64,000 bases of DNA from Pseudomonas typographi (GTDB taxonomy: Bacteria; Pseudomonadota; Gammaproteobacteria; Pseudomonadales; Pseudomonadaceae): positions 42,017-106,016 of the forward strand of contig NZ_JAAOCA010000025.1 in the NCBI RefSeq assembly GCF_014694385.1, given 5' to 3'. The position numbers and the translations under genes were made by a program. Below the pieces are notes generated by a model, which was given only the letters and a program-made list of their open reading frames with translations, was not told where the DNA came from and did not search any database. This document shows positions 33,025 through 43,274 of this stretch, one piece after another. How positions within the stretch are numbered: the stretch's first letter is position 1; every line of letters begins with the position of its first letter.

Positions 33025-36000
33025 TTATTGCGGGTTGGCCCGGGTGCTGGACAACAGGTTTTTGAGGCTGGCGGCTTTCGGCTTCACCAGCCAGAAGCGG
33101 CGCAGGTAGTCGTCGAGGTTTTCCCAGACGTTACGGCCCCATTCGCTGTCGGTTTCACTCACGTATTCAGCCAGCACGCTGTCCAAATGGCTGCGGTAAG
33201 CTTCCATGGCCTCGCCGCTGATGCGCTGGATTTCCACCAGTTCATGGTTCACGCGGTCCACGAAGGTGTTGTCCAGGTCTAGCACGTAGGCGAAACCGCC
33301 GGTCATGCCGGAACCGAAGTTGTACCCGGTTTTGCCCAGAACGCAGACGAAGCCACCGGTCATGTACTCGCAGCAGTGGTCGCCGGTGCCTTCTACCACG
33401 GTGTGCACACCCGAGTTGCGCACCGCGAAACGCTCACCGGCGGTGCCGGCGGCAAACAACTTGCCGCCGGTGGCGCCGTACAAGCACGTATTGCCGATGA
33501 TCGCGCTGTCCTGAGTGTTGAACGGGCTGCCCTTGGGCGGCACGATCACCAACTTGCCCGCCGCCATGCCCTTGCCGACGTAATCGTTGGCATCGCCTTC
33601 CAGGTACAGGTTAAGGCCACCGGCGTTCCACACACCGAAGCTCTGCCCCGCGGTGCCCTTGAAGCGGAAGGTGATAGGTGCCTCGGCCATGCCCTGGTTG
33701 CCGTAGCGCCGGGCGATTTCGCCAGACACACGGGCACCGATGGAGCGGTCGCAGTTGCACAAGGGCAGCTCATACTCGCCACCGCTTTTGCGTTCGATGG
33801 CGACCAAGGCCATGTCGACCATTTTCTCGGCGGTTTCGCCTTGGTCGAACGGCGGGTTGCGGTCGACTTGGCAGAACTGCGGCTTGTCGGCCGGGATCGC
33901 ATCGCTGCCCAGCAGCGGGGTGAGGTCCAGGTGTTGTTGCTTGGCGGTCTGGCCGGGCAGCACCTCGAGCAGGTCGGTGCGGCCGATCAACTCGCCGAGG
34001 CTGCGTACGCCCAGCCTGGCCAGCCATTCCCGAGTCTCTTCGGCCACATAGGTGAAGAAATTCACCACCATGTCGACGGTGCCGATGTAATGGTCTTTGC
34101 GCAATTTGTCGTTCTGGGTGGCCACACCGGTGGCGCAGTTGTTCAGGTGGCAAATCCGCAGGTATTTGCAGCCCAGGGCGATCATCGGCGCGGTGCCAAA
34201 GCCGAAGCTTTCGGCGCCAAGGATGGCCGCCTTGATCACATCCAGGCCGGTTTTCAGGCCGCCGTCGGTTTGCACCCGCACCTTGCCCCGCAGGTCGTTG
34301 CCACGCAGGGTTTGGTGGGTTTCCGCCAGGCCCAGCTCCCAAGGGGAGCCGGCGTACTTGATCGACGTTAGCGGCGAGGCGCCGGTACCGCCGTCGTAAC
34401 CGGAGATGGTGATCAAGTCAGCATAGGCTTTGGCCACGCCGGCGGCGATCGTGCCCACGCCGGCCTCGGATACCAGTTTCACCGATACCAGCGCGCGCGG
34501 GTTGACCTGCTTGAGGTCGAAAATCAACTGGGCGAGGTCTTCGATCGAGTAGATGTCGTGGTGCGGCGGCGGCGAGATCAGCGTCACACCCGGCACCGCA
34601 TAGCGCAGCTTGGCGATCAGGCCGTTGACCTTGCCGCCTGGCAACTGGCCGCCCTCGCCCGGTTTAGCGCCTTGGGCCACCTTGATCTGCAACACCTCGG
34701 CGTTCACCAGGTACTCCGGCGTGACCCCGAAGCGGCCGGTGGCCACCTGCTTGATTTTCGAGCTTTTGATGGTGCCATAGCGGGCCGGGTCTTCGCCGCC
34801 CTCGCCGGAGTTCGAGCGCGCACCCAGGCGGTTCATGGCCTCGGCCAGGGCTTCGTGGGCTTCGGGCGACAGCGCACCGAGCGAGATACCGGCCGAATCG
34901 AAGCGCGTCAGGATCGCTTCGAGCGGCTCGATGGCGTCCAGCGGCAACGGCTGCTCGGCCTCTTTGACCTTGAGCAGGTCGCGAAGCATCGACACCGGGC
35001 GCTGGTCGACCAGCGCCGAGTATTCCTTGAATTTCTGGTAATTGCCGCGCTGCACCGCAGCTTGCAGGGTGCTGACCACGTCGGGGTTGTACGCATGGTA
35101 TTCGCCGCCGTGCACGAACTTGAGCAGGCCGCCTTGCTGGATGGGCTTACGCGCGCTCCAAGCCTCCAGGGCCAAGGCTTTTTGTTCGGCCTCGATGTCG
35201 ACGAAGCGGGCGCCCTTGATACGGCTGGCGACCCCACGGAAGCACAGCTCGGTCACATCGTCGGCCAAGCCGATGGCTTCGAACAGTTGCGCGCCGCGGT
35301 ACGAGGCAATGGTCGAGATACCCATTTTGGAGAGGATCTTGAGCAGGCCCTTGGTGATGCCCTTGCGGTAGTTCTTGAATACTTCGTACAGGTCGCCCAG
35401 CACCTCACCGGTGCGGATCAGGTCGCCCAGCACTTCGTAGGCCAGGAACGGGTATACCGCCGAGGCGCCGAAGCCGATCAGCACGGCAAAATGGTGCGGG
35501 TCGCGCGCCGTGGCGGTTTCGACCAGGATGTTACCGTCGCAGCGCAGGCCCTTTTCGACCAGGCGGTGGTGCACCGCGCCGGTGGCCAATGCGGCGTGCA
35601 CTGGCAGCTTGCCCGGCGCGATATGGCGGTCGCTCAGCACCAGTTGGGTGCGGCCGGCGCGCACGGCTTCCTCGGCTTGGTCGGCGATATTGCGCACCGC
35701 CGCCTCCAGGCCCAGGCTTTCGTCGTAGTTCAAATCGATGTTGTAGCGTTCGAACCCTTCGCGGTCCAGGTTCATCAACGAACGCCACTTGGCCGGGGAT
35801 ATCACCGGTGAGCTGAGGATCACCCGCGAAGCGTGCTCAGGCGATTCCTGGAAAATATTGCGCTCGGCGCCCAGGCAGATTTCCAGCGACATCACGATCG
35901 CTTCGCGCAGCGGGTCGATCGGCGGGTTGGTCACCTGCGCGAACTGCTGGCGGAAGTAATCGTAAGGCGTGCGCACCCGCTGCGACAGCACCGCCATCGG

Positions 36001-37476
36001 GGTGTCGTCGCCCATCGAGCCAACCGCTTCGTAGCCTTGCTCGCCCAAGGGGCGCAGCACCTGATCACGCTCTTCGAAGGTGACCTGGTACATCTTCATG
36101 TACTGTTTAAGCTGCTCGGGCGAATAGAACGCCGAACCGTGGTCATGGTCATCCAGCGTGGCCTGGATGCGCTGGGCGTTTTTGCGTAGCCACTGCTTAT
36201 AAGGGTGGCGCGACTTCAAACGGCTGTCGATGTCGTCGGTTTCCAGCACTTGCCCGGTTTCGGTGTCTACCGCCAGTATCTGCCCTGGCCCCACGCGGCC
36301 CTTGGCGATCACGTCTTCGGGTTTGTAACCCCATACGCCGATTTCCGATGCCAGGGTGATGTAGCCGTTCTTGGTGGTGACCCAGCGCGCCGGGCGCAGG
36401 CCATTGCGGTCAAGCAAGCACACCGCATGGCGGCCTTCGGTCATCACCACACCGGCCGGGCCATCCCACGGCTCCATGTGCATGGAGTTGAATTCGTAAA
36501 AGGCGCGCAGGTCCGAATCCATCGTTTCGACGTTCTGCCAGGCCGGCGGGATGATCATGCGCACGGCACGGAACAGGTCGATGCCGCCGGTCACCATCAG
36601 CTCGAGCATGTTGTCCATGCTGGAGGAGTCCGAGCCCACCCGGTTGACCAATGGGCCCAGTTCGTCCAAATCGGGGATAAGGTCGTTGGCGAACTTGGTG
36701 CGCCGTGCCTGGGCCCAGTTACGGTTGCCGGTGATGGTATTGATCTCGCCGTTGTGGGCAAGAAAGCGGAACGGCTGCGCCAGCGGCCATTTCGGCATGG
36801 TGTTGGTCGAAAAGCGCTGGTGGAATACGCAGATCGCGGTTTGCAGGCGCTCGTCACCCAGGTCTGGGAAAAACGCGGCGAGGTCCGCCGGCATCATCAA
36901 GCCTTTATAGATGATGGTTTTGTGCGAGAACGAGCAAATGTAGTGGTCGGTGTCTTCGGCGTTAGCCACCGACGAGCGGCGGCGGGCGCTGAAAAGCTTG
37001 ATTGCGAATTGCTGGTCATCATTGAGGCCATCACCGCCAATGAACACCTGCTCGATTTTCGGCAGCCGCTCCAGGGCCAATGGCCCGAGCACGCTGACGT
37101 CGATGGGCACCTCGCGCCAACCGATCAGCTCCAGGCCGGCGGCGAGGATTTCGCGGTTCATGTTTTCCCGCGCAACCTCGGCCTTGGCCTCGTCACGGTT
37201 GAGGAACACCATGCCTACCGCGTACTGGCGGGGCAATTCACGGGCGAAGTGCTCCTTGGCCACGGCGCGCAGGAACAGGTCGGGCTTTTGGATCAACAAG
37301 CCACAGCCGTCACCGGTCTTACCGTCGGCGTTGATCCCACCGCGGTGGGTCATGCAGGTCAACGCCTCAATGGCCGTGTTCAGCAGGTCATGGCTCGGAA
37401 CGCCCTGCATATGGGCGATCAGGCCAAACCCACAGTTATCCTTGAATTCATCGGGACGGTACAGACCTGTTTTCAT
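33025..37476 (-). CDS. gltB: Glutamate synthase (NADPH) large subunit
   Basis: 1483-residue GOGAT alpha subunit. A 14-residue propeptide precedes the N-terminal nucleophile Cys15 (DNCGFGLIAHMQG), which releases ammonia from glutamine. Then come the central domain, the FMN synthase domain with the 3Fe-4S motif ICHLNNCATGVATQ, and the C-terminal beta-helix GXGXG-type domain. ATG at 37476 puts the Cys in the expected place; an upstream in-frame codon is unlikely. Full length, no frameshift. Confidence 0.97.
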   Translation of the reverse strand: MKTGLYRPDEFKDNCGFGLIAHMQGVPSHDLLNTAIEALTCMTHRGGINADGKTGDGCGLLIQKPDLFLRAVAKEHFARELPRQYAVGMVFLNRDEAKAEVARENMNREILAAGLELIGWREVPIDVSVLGPLALERLPKIEQVFIGGDGLNDDQQFAIKLFSARRRSSVANAEDTDHYICSFSHKTIIYKGLMMPADLAAFFPDLGDERLQTAICVFHQRFSTNTMPKWPLAQPFRFLAHNGEINTITGNRNWAQARRTKFANDLIPDLDELGPLVNRVGSDSSSMDNMLELMVTGGIDLFRAVRMIIPPAWQNVETMDSDLRAFYEFNSMHMEPWDGPAGVVMTEGRHAVCLLDRNGLRPARWVTTKNGYITLASEIGVWGYKPEDVIAKGRVGPGQILAVDTETGQVLETDDIDSRLKSRHPYKQWLRKNAQRIQATLDDHDHGSAFYSPEQLKQYMKMYQVTFEERDQVLRPLGEQGYEAVGSMGDDTPMAVLSQRVRTPYDYFRQQFAQVTNPPIDPLREAIVMSLEICLGAERNIFQESPEHASRVILSSPVISPAKWRSLMNLDREGFERYNIDLNYDESLGLEAAVRNIADQAEEAVRAGRTQLVLSDRHIAPGKLPVHAALATGAVHHRLVEKGLRCDGNILVETATARDPHHFAVLIGFGASAVYPFLAYEVLGDLIRTGEVLGDLYEVFKNYRKGITKGLLKILSKMGISTIASYRGAQLFEAIGLADDVTELCFRGVASRIKGARFVDIEAEQKALALEAWSARKPIQQGGLLKFVHGGEYHAYNPDVVSTLQAAVQRGNYQKFKEYSALVDQRPVSMLRDLLKVKEAEQPLPLDAIEPLEAILTRFDSAGISLGALSPEAHEALAEAMNRLGARSNSGEGGEDPARYGTIKSSKIKQVATGRFGVTPEYLVNAEVLQIKVAQGAKPGEGGQLPGGKVNGLIAKLRYAVPGVTLISPPPHHDIYSIEDLAQLIFDLKQVNPRALVSVKLVSEAGVGTIAAGVAKAYADLITISGYDGGTGASPLTSIKYAGSPWELGLAETHQTLRGNDLRGKVRVQTDGGLKTGLDVIKAAILGAESFGFGTAPMIALGCKYLRICHLNNCATGVATQNDKLRKDHYIGTVDMVVNFFTYVAEETREWLARLGVRSLGELIGRTDLLEVLPGQTAKQQHLDLTPLLGSDAIPADKPQFCQVDRNPPFDQGETAEKMVDMALVAIERKSGGEYELPLCNCDRSIGARVSGEIARRYGNQGMAEAPITFRFKGTAGQSFGVWNAGGLNLYLEGDANDYVGKGMAAGKLVIVPPKGSPFNTQDSAIIGNTCLYGATGGKLFAAGTAGERFAVRNSGVHTVVEGTGDHCCEYMTGGFVCVLGKTGYNFGSGMTGGFAYVLDLDNTFVDRVNHELVEIQRISGEAMEAYRSHLDSVLAEYVSETDSEWGRNVWENLDDYLRRFWLVKPKAASLKNLLSSTRANPQ

Positions 37477-37828
37477 AGACACTTTCTCACCAGGCTTGCC
37501 TGAATTACAGGCCAATTCTTTTCATTTCAACCACTTACCATCCGCGCTGAACGTAAGCCGGCTTTGCGGGGCAAAAGGGCAGTCATTGTACACACAGGCT
37601 GCGGTGCTCACAAATTCTACGACGAATTGCCGCAAAACAGTGTCGCTATATTGAATGTTTTTGCTGAGCCGTCGTGGTAGCGATACGGCGCAGCCTGCGA
37701 TTTATCAGCTTACTGCACAGTGTTTGTATACGGGCAGGGCACTTTTTGGGGGCAGAAAAGCCCCCCGCGCTAGGCGCGGAGGGCTTCCAGTGGAGACGCG
37801 AAGTAGCGGCGGGGTGGTGCCACGGCCT
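37477..37828. other. gltB upstream region and end of the aroB/DamX transcript
   Basis: 352 bp with no gene. It should carry the gltBD promoter (minus strand) and holds the DamX-side terminator at 37758-37786. No confident -35/-10 pair or known operator was recognised. Confidence 0.45.
37758..37786 (-). terminator. Terminator of the pil-aro-damX gene run
   Basis: 13-base arms AAGCCCCCCGCGC and GCGCGGAGGGCTT (one mismatch) with a TAG loop; the minus-strand exit reads GGGCTTTT. It lies 42 bp after the stop of the SPOR protein. Confidence 0.78.
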
Positions 37829-39412
37829 TCAGCGGGCTGTAGCGAGCTCTTGTTGGACGCTGGCGACAGTTCTGGGCCAAGGTTTACCAGCCTGAACCTT
37901 CGCTGGCAAGTTTTTGATGGCAGCCACCGCCGCGTCACGGTTGGGGAAATTGCCGTAGGTGATCACGTAAAGCGGTTTGCCCTGCAGGTTTTTCTTGAAG
38001 TAACGGTACTGGCCGCCTTGTTCGCGTACATAGGCCTGGGCCGTACTTTCATTGCTGGTGCCGAGAATTTGCACCACGTAGCTACTAGGCGCCTGGCCGC
38101 TATACCAACTGCTACCCGACCCGCCTGGGGCAGGCTTGGCGGCTGCTTTTTCGGCGGGTTTCTCTACCGCCTTCGGTGCGGGCTTGGCGCTGGCAACCGG
38201 CGGCACTGCCTTGGCCGGCGGTGCCGCCACCGGCGCTGGGGTAGGTACCGGAGCAGGCGTGGGTGCCGGCATGGCGTTCGGTGCCGAAGCCACACTGCCG
38301 GCTGGCGGTGCGCTAGTGGTCACCGTGGGTGGGGCCACCGAGCCGTTGGGCACAGGCCCGGTACCGTCGTCGCTATCGCCACCGGCAGCCGATGCCAAGG
38401 GCTCACGCATCACTGGCTGCTGCCCGTTCATCGGCTGCGGCTTGTTGCTGCCGGCAAAATCGATGGCCGGGCTGCCGTCTTGGTTGGCTTGGGCGTCGGT
38501 CGGCTGGCCCTGGCCCAACGGCAGTTGCGCCTGCACCGGCGCGTTGCTCGGTGCCTTGCTGCGGCCAGACATCACTCCAGCGGCCGCTACGACCACCACC
38601 ACGACCGCGGCGGCGGCTATCACTAACTTTTTCGGCATCTTGAACCCCATGGTTGGACGCTTCACCGCGGAGCGGCTAGCGATCATCGCCTCGATCATCG
38701 AATCCCGGGCAACCTGGTTGATCGGGCCAGGCCAGCCACCGGAGGCTTCGTAGATGTCGGCAATCTGGTCATTGCTGAGCAGTTGCCCACCCTGCCCCGC
38801 GCCTTCCAGGCGCAAGGCCAGGTATTCCCGTGTTTCTTCCTCGGTGTACGGTTGCAGCTCGATGATGTGGTAGCGCTCCTCGCCCACATCGGTTTGCTCC
38901 AACGCGCCGATCAGCGATGGCTCACCGAACAGGAACACGTGCGGGCGCCCTTCCGGGGTGCCCTGGGCCAGGGCCAGCAGCGCTTCGAGTGCCGAATCGT
39001 CGAGTTGTTCCGCATCGTCAACCAGCAGGTACACTTCCTGGCCGGTCAAGCCGAGTTGCACCACCTGGGCCACGATGGCGCCCACTTGTGCATCGGCAGC
39101 GCCCAAGGTTTGCGCAACCTGGCCGAGCATGCTAGCGGCGTTTCCACCGCCACGCGCCGAAACCACCACGCTTTGCACCGACTGCTTGTTGGTGCTGGCC
39201 ACCAGTGCCTGGCGTAGCAGCGTCTTGCCGCTGCCCTGCGGGCCAGTGACCACCAGTAACATTTGGCTATAGCGCGCCAAGTGGTGCAGTTGCCCCAACA
39301 CCGGCTTGCGTTGGGCTGGGAAAAACTTGAAACCCGGTACGCGCGCCGCGAATGGGTCGTGGTCGAGCTGGTAATGACCGAGGAAAGCCTCGTCGGCATG
39401 TAGACTGGACAT
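37829..39412 (-). CDS. DamX-like AAA and SPOR-domain protein
   Basis: 527 residues. N-terminal AAA ATPase domain (about 10-240) with Walker A GPQGSGKT (57-64) and Walker B YLLVDDAEQL, a TM segment about 258-280 (LVIAAAAVVVVVVAAAGVM), a long Pro/Ala/Lys linker and a C-terminal SPOR domain (about 440-520; SYVVQILGTSNESTAQAYV, GNFPNRDAAVAAI) that binds denuded septal glycan. Its place after aroB is conserved. DamX acts in division; the fusion to an AAA domain is typical of pseudomonads. It follows aroB by 7 bp. Confidence 0.88.
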   Translation of the reverse strand: MSSLHADEAFLGHYQLDHDPFAARVPGFKFFPAQRKPVLGQLHHLARYSQMLLVVTGPQGSGKTLLRQALVASTNKQSVQSVVVSARGGGNAASMLGQVAQTLGAADAQVGAIVAQVVQLGLTGQEVYLLVDDAEQLDDSALEALLALAQGTPEGRPHVFLFGEPSLIGALEQTDVGEERYHIIELQPYTEEETREYLALRLEGAGQGGQLLSNDQIADIYEASGGWPGPINQVARDSMIEAMIASRSAVKRPTMGFKMPKKLVIAAAAVVVVVVAAAGVMSGRSKAPSNAPVQAQLPLGQGQPTDAQANQDGSPAIDFAGSNKPQPMNGQQPVMREPLASAAGGDSDDGTGPVPNGSVAPPTVTTSAPPAGSVASAPNAMPAPTPAPVPTPAPVAAPPAKAVPPVASAKPAPKAVEKPAEKAAAKPAPGGSGSSWYSGQAPSSYVVQILGTSNESTAQAYVREQGGQYRYFKKNLQGKPLYVITYGNFPNRDAAVAAIKNLPAKVQAGKPWPRTVASVQQELATAR

Positions 39413-39419
39413 GGAACCC

Positions 39420-40526
39420 TCATTTACCTCGCAGCTGGGCGGCGATGGCCGCGTAATCGGCGGTCAGCGTGGCCCGCAATGTTTCTTGTGGATAATCGTC
39501 GGTGACTACCGCCTCGCCGAGGCGCCGCAGCAATACCAGGCGCATGCGCCCATCGAGCACTTTTTTGTCGACCGCCATGTGCCGCAGGAAGTCATCGGCG
39601 CCCATGGCTGCCGGCGGCACCACTGGCAGCCCGGCGCGCAGCAGCAGGCGCAGGCCGCGGTCACGCGCGGCTTGGTCGATCCAGCCCAGCCGCATGGACA
39701 TTTCCAGCGCCATGGCGGTACCGGCGCCTACCGCTTCGCCGTGCAGCCATACCCCATACCCCATATGGGTTTCGATGGCGTGGCCGAAAGTGTGGCCCAG
39801 GTTCAGCGTGGCGCGCACGCCGGTTTCCCGCTCATCGGCATTGACCACATCGGCCTTGGCCTGGCAAGAACGGGCGATCGCCTCGGTCAGCGCTTGCGGG
39901 TCGAGGCCCATCAGCGGCTCGATGGATGCTTCGAGCCAGCCCAAGAAGGGCTCGTCGCAAATCAGCCCATACTTGATCACTTCGGCCATGCCGGCAGACA
40001 ACTCGCGCGCGGGCAAGGTGCGCAACGACGCGGTATCGATCACCACGGCCTTGGGCTGGTAGAAGGCCCCGACCATGTTTTTGCCCAAGGGGTGGTTAAT
40101 ACCTGTTTTGCCGCCCACCGAGGAGTCGACCTGTGACAGCAAGGTAGTCGGCACCTGGATGAAATCCACGCCGCGTTGGTAGCAGGCCGCGGCAAAACCG
40201 GCCATATCCCCGACCACCCCGCCACCCAGGGCGACGATGGTGGTGCGGCGGTCATGGCGGGCCTTCAGCAGGCCGTCGAAAATAAGCTGCAGGGTTTCCC
40301 AGTTCTTATGCGCTTCACCGTCAGGCAGCACCACACTGATCACGGCACGGCCGGCCAATGCCTGCTCCAACTGCGCCAAGTAAAGCGGCGCCACGGTTTC
40401 ATTGGTAACGATCGCCACCTGCTTGCCGGCCACGTGGGGCAAGAAGCATTGCGGGTTGGCCAGCAAGCCTTCGCCGATGTAGATCGGGTAGCTGCGTTCG
40501 GCCAGTTCAACCTTCAGTGTTTGCAT
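39420..40526 (-). CDS. aroB: 3-dehydroquinate synthase
   Basis: Second shikimate-pathway enzyme (DAHP to 3-dehydroquinate), NAD- and metal-dependent. The 368 residues contain VLPDGEAHKNWETLQ, ALGGGVVGDMAGFAA (NAD/metal site), TTLLSQVDSSVGGKTGIN and the His pair NLGHTFGHAIE. ATG at 40526 chosen; an in-frame TTG lies 12 bp upstream. Between aroK and the DamX-like gene on one transcript. Confidence 0.97.
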   Translation of the reverse strand: MQTLKVELAERSYPIYIGEGLLANPQCFLPHVAGKQVAIVTNETVAPLYLAQLEQALAGRAVISVVLPDGEAHKNWETLQLIFDGLLKARHDRRTTIVALGGGVVGDMAGFAAACYQRGVDFIQVPTTLLSQVDSSVGGKTGINHPLGKNMVGAFYQPKAVVIDTASLRTLPARELSAGMAEVIKYGLICDEPFLGWLEASIEPLMGLDPQALTEAIARSCQAKADVVNADERETGVRATLNLGHTFGHAIETHMGYGVWLHGEAVGAGTAMALEMSMRLGWIDQAARDRGLRLLLRAGLPVVPPAAMGADDFLRHMAVDKKVLDGRMRLVLLRRLGEAVVTDDYPQETLRATLTADYAAIAAQLRGK

Positions 40527-40584
40527 GTTTTCCGCCAATCGAGGGCTTTACTGCCCCTTTGCTTATTAGGCTGCCTGCGCTGCC

Positions 40585-41103
40585 TCACCGGGGTGGCAAT
40601 TCCCGTAGCCGTTCAAGGATATCGAACACGACCATGCGCGGTGGGCGCTCATCGGTTTCCACCACGATGTCGGCGATTTCCCGGTAAAGCGGGTCGCGAA
40701 CCGCCAGCAGCGCCCGTAGCGTAGCGGCCGGGTCGGCCGTACGCAGCAGTGGCCTATTGCGGTCACGGGCGGTACGGCCTACTTGCTGCTCCACCGACGC
40801 ATGCAGGTAAACCACCCGCCCGCCGGCATACAGCGCCTTGCGGTTTTCGTCACGCATTACCGCGCCACCACCGGTGGCCAGCACCAGCCCATCATACGCA
40901 CAAAGCTCCGCGAGCATGGCCGCTTCGCGATCGCGAAAGCCGGCCTCTCCCTCTCTGTCGAAGATCCATGGAATGTTCGCGCCGGTACGCGTTTCGATTT
41001 CCTTATCGGAATCCCTGAACGGCAGGCGCAACTCTTTGGCAAGCAAACGGCCTATGGTGGTTTTACCCGCCCCCATCGGCCCTACGAGTATCAAATTTTG
41101 CAC
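40585..41103 (-). CDS. aroK: Shikimate kinase
   Basis: 172 residues; phosphorylates shikimate at O3. Walker A GPMGAGKTT (8-16), shikimate-binding DSDKEIE and FRDREAAML, GGG motif ATGGGAV and lid RDRNRPLL. GTG start at 41103 is used; only 4 bp separate it from the pilQ stop, the conserved pilQ-aroK junction. Confidence 0.96.
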   Translation of the reverse strand: MQNLILVGPMGAGKTTIGRLLAKELRLPFRDSDKEIETRTGANIPWIFDREGEAGFRDREAAMLAELCAYDGLVLATGGGAVMRDENRKALYAGGRVVYLHASVEQQVGRTARDRNRPLLRTADPAATLRALLAVRDPLYREIADIVVETDERPPRMVVFDILERLRELPPR

Positions 41104-41107
41104 AGCA

Positions 41108-43243
41108 TCAACGACTCACAGCAATCGCCTGGTTGTTCATGATACGTGGTGTCAGGAATACCAACAGCTCGGATTTACTTTCCGAGATCACATCCCGACG
41201 GAAAAGGCGACCAACATACGGCACATCGCCGAGAAATGGCACCTTGTCGACGGTTTTATTCTGCGTATTGGAAAACACCCCGCCGATTACGATGGTTTCG
41301 CCATCGTTGATCAACACCTTGGAGTTGACCTCGTTCTTGTTGATCGGCGGCACACCGAGCACCTCATTGAGGTAATCCGGTTCGTCCTTGGTCACTTTCA
41401 CCTCCATAATGATGCGGTTGTCCGGGGTGATCTGCGGGGTGACCTCAAGCGACAGTGACGCCTCCTTGAACGACACCGTGGTGGCCCCGCTGGAGCTGGC
41501 CTCCTGGTAAGGCACCTCGGTACCTTTGAGGATTTTCGCGGTTTCCTTGTCGGACGTAATCACCTTCGGTTGCGAAACCACCTCCCCATTGCCGGTTTTT
41601 TCCATCGCCGACAGTTCGAGATCGATCAACGTGTTGTTGGTCACAAAACCGATGCCGATACCGCTGGTGGCGTCGGCGGCGCCCAGGTCCACGAACGGCA
41701 CGTTACTGCCGGCGGAGGTACCGGTATTGCCATCGGTGTCGCCCAGGGCATTCAGCCCGCCGATGGAGGTATTGCCGTGGCCGCTGGACGTGCCGCCCCA
41801 GCGCACCCCCAATTGTTTGTCGTAGTCGACGGTGGCTTCGACGATTCGCGCCTCGATCATCACCTGGCGCACCGGGATGTCCAACTGGGCGACGATGCGG
41901 CGCAGTTCGTCAAGGCTTTCTTGGGTTTGGTAGGCGATGATGCTGTTGGTGCGGTCATCCACGGTGATCGAGCCACGGGTATCGCTGCCGTTTTCGCCGC
42001 CACCGCCGCCGGCGCCCTTGCCACCGGTACCGGTTACCGACTGGAACAGCTTGGCGATGTCGGCCGCCTTGGCATAGTTGACTTGAATCAGGTCACGGCG
42101 CAGCGGCGCCAGCTCCTGGATCTGCCGCTGCGATTCGAGCTCCTGGCGCTCGCGGGCGGCGATTTCATCGGCCGGGGCCACCAACAGCACATTGCCAACC
42201 TTGCGTTTATCCAGGCCCTTGGTCTTGAGCACGAGGTCCAGCGCCTGGTCCCACGGCACGTTTTGCAGGCGCAAGGTGATGTTGCCCTGCACCGTATCGC
42301 TGGCCACCAGGTTCAGGTTGGTGAAGTCGGCGATCAGTTGCAGCACCGAGCGCACGTCGATGTCCTGGAAGTTCAGCGAGAGCTTGTCGCCGGTATAGAT
42401 GTTCTTGTCGGCGTTGCGCCGCTGCAGGTCTTCGTTGGTGAGCGGGCGCACGCTGATGGTCAGGCGGTTGTCGGCCTGGTAGGCCGAGTAGTCATAGGTG
42501 CCGGAGGGCTCGATGGTGATGGTGGCGGTATCAGCGACCATCGACGCGTTCACGTATTGCACGGGGGTGGCGAAGTCTTTCACATCCAGGCGCACGCGCA
42601 GCGGGTCGGGCAGTTGGGTCTTGGCGAACGACAGCACGATCTTGCCGCCCTGCTCTTTGATATCCGGCGCAATGCCAGCCTCGGTGAGGTCGACCACCAC
42701 GTTGCCCTCGCCCAACTCACCGCGTTGGAAGTCGACGTTACGCACCGCCCTGCCCACCGGGGCAAAACCGCTGGCAGGCGCGGCGCTGGCCGCTGCCCGG
42801 GGGGTGGCCACCGGCGGCGGCACCGGGGTACGGGCCGGCTTGCTCGATTGCAGCGCGCTGGCGCCTTCACCGATCAGCACAAATACGTTATTGCCTTCGG
42901 AACGGGTGCTGTAGGGCACCAGCGTGTTCATGTTAACGATCAACCGGGTGCGGTTCTGCGCCTCGACCACCACCAAGCTGCGGGCGTTACCCGCCCCCAG
43001 GTCGCGGCTGCTGGTGGCCAGGCGGTTACTTACCCCCGGCAGGTCCAGGGCAATGCGTGCCGGCTGGTCGGTGGTATAACCGCGCGGCGCTGGCACCGGG
43101 CTATCGAACGTGAGCTTGAGCTCCATCCGGTTGCCGGGCAGGCTCGCCACGTCGACCGCCGTGAGGTTGGCGGCCAGCACCATTGGCGACAGCAGCGCCA
43201 TCCATAGCGAAATGCCAAGGGCCGATACAATCCTTTTCATCAT
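41108..43243 (-). CDS. pilQ: Type IV pilus secretin PilQ
   Basis: 711-residue outer-membrane channel for the pilus. Signal peptide (about 1-24), two AMIN domains (about 30-130 and 165-270) that bind peptidoglycan, an STN/N0 region (about 300-370), an N1 domain and the secretin barrel (about 460-700; EVPYQEASSSGATTVSFKEA, VLINDGETIVIGGVF). A Gly-rich stretch (GGKGAGGGGGENG) interrupts N1. Last pil gene of the run. Confidence 0.96.
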   Translation of the reverse strand: MMKRIVSALGISLWMALLSPMVLAANLTAVDVASLPGNRMELKLTFDSPVPAPRGYTTDQPARIALDLPGVSNRLATSSRDLGAGNARSLVVVEAQNRTRLIVNMNTLVPYSTRSEGNNVFVLIGEGASALQSSKPARTPVPPPVATPRAAASAAPASGFAPVGRAVRNVDFQRGELGEGNVVVDLTEAGIAPDIKEQGGKIVLSFAKTQLPDPLRVRLDVKDFATPVQYVNASMVADTATITIEPSGTYDYSAYQADNRLTISVRPLTNEDLQRRNADKNIYTGDKLSLNFQDIDVRSVLQLIADFTNLNLVASDTVQGNITLRLQNVPWDQALDLVLKTKGLDKRKVGNVLLVAPADEIAARERQELESQRQIQELAPLRRDLIQVNYAKAADIAKLFQSVTGTGGKGAGGGGGENGSDTRGSITVDDRTNSIIAYQTQESLDELRRIVAQLDIPVRQVMIEARIVEATVDYDKQLGVRWGGTSSGHGNTSIGGLNALGDTDGNTGTSAGSNVPFVDLGAADATSGIGIGFVTNNTLIDLELSAMEKTGNGEVVSQPKVITSDKETAKILKGTEVPYQEASSSGATTVSFKEASLSLEVTPQITPDNRIIMEVKVTKDEPDYLNEVLGVPPINKNEVNSKVLINDGETIVIGGVFSNTQNKTVDKVPFLGDVPYVGRLFRRDVISESKSELLVFLTPRIMNNQAIAVSR

Positions 43244-43274
43244 CGAATTCCACTATGCATGCTTGATCACACCC

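Noticed and set aside
41570..43207. Long plus-strand frame (545 codons) across pilQ, and similar long frames across gltB (34558-35811, 36205-37503) and ponA (47295-48749, minus)
   Set aside because: They are antisense shadows caused by high G+C codon use. The opposite strand encodes well-known complete proteins.
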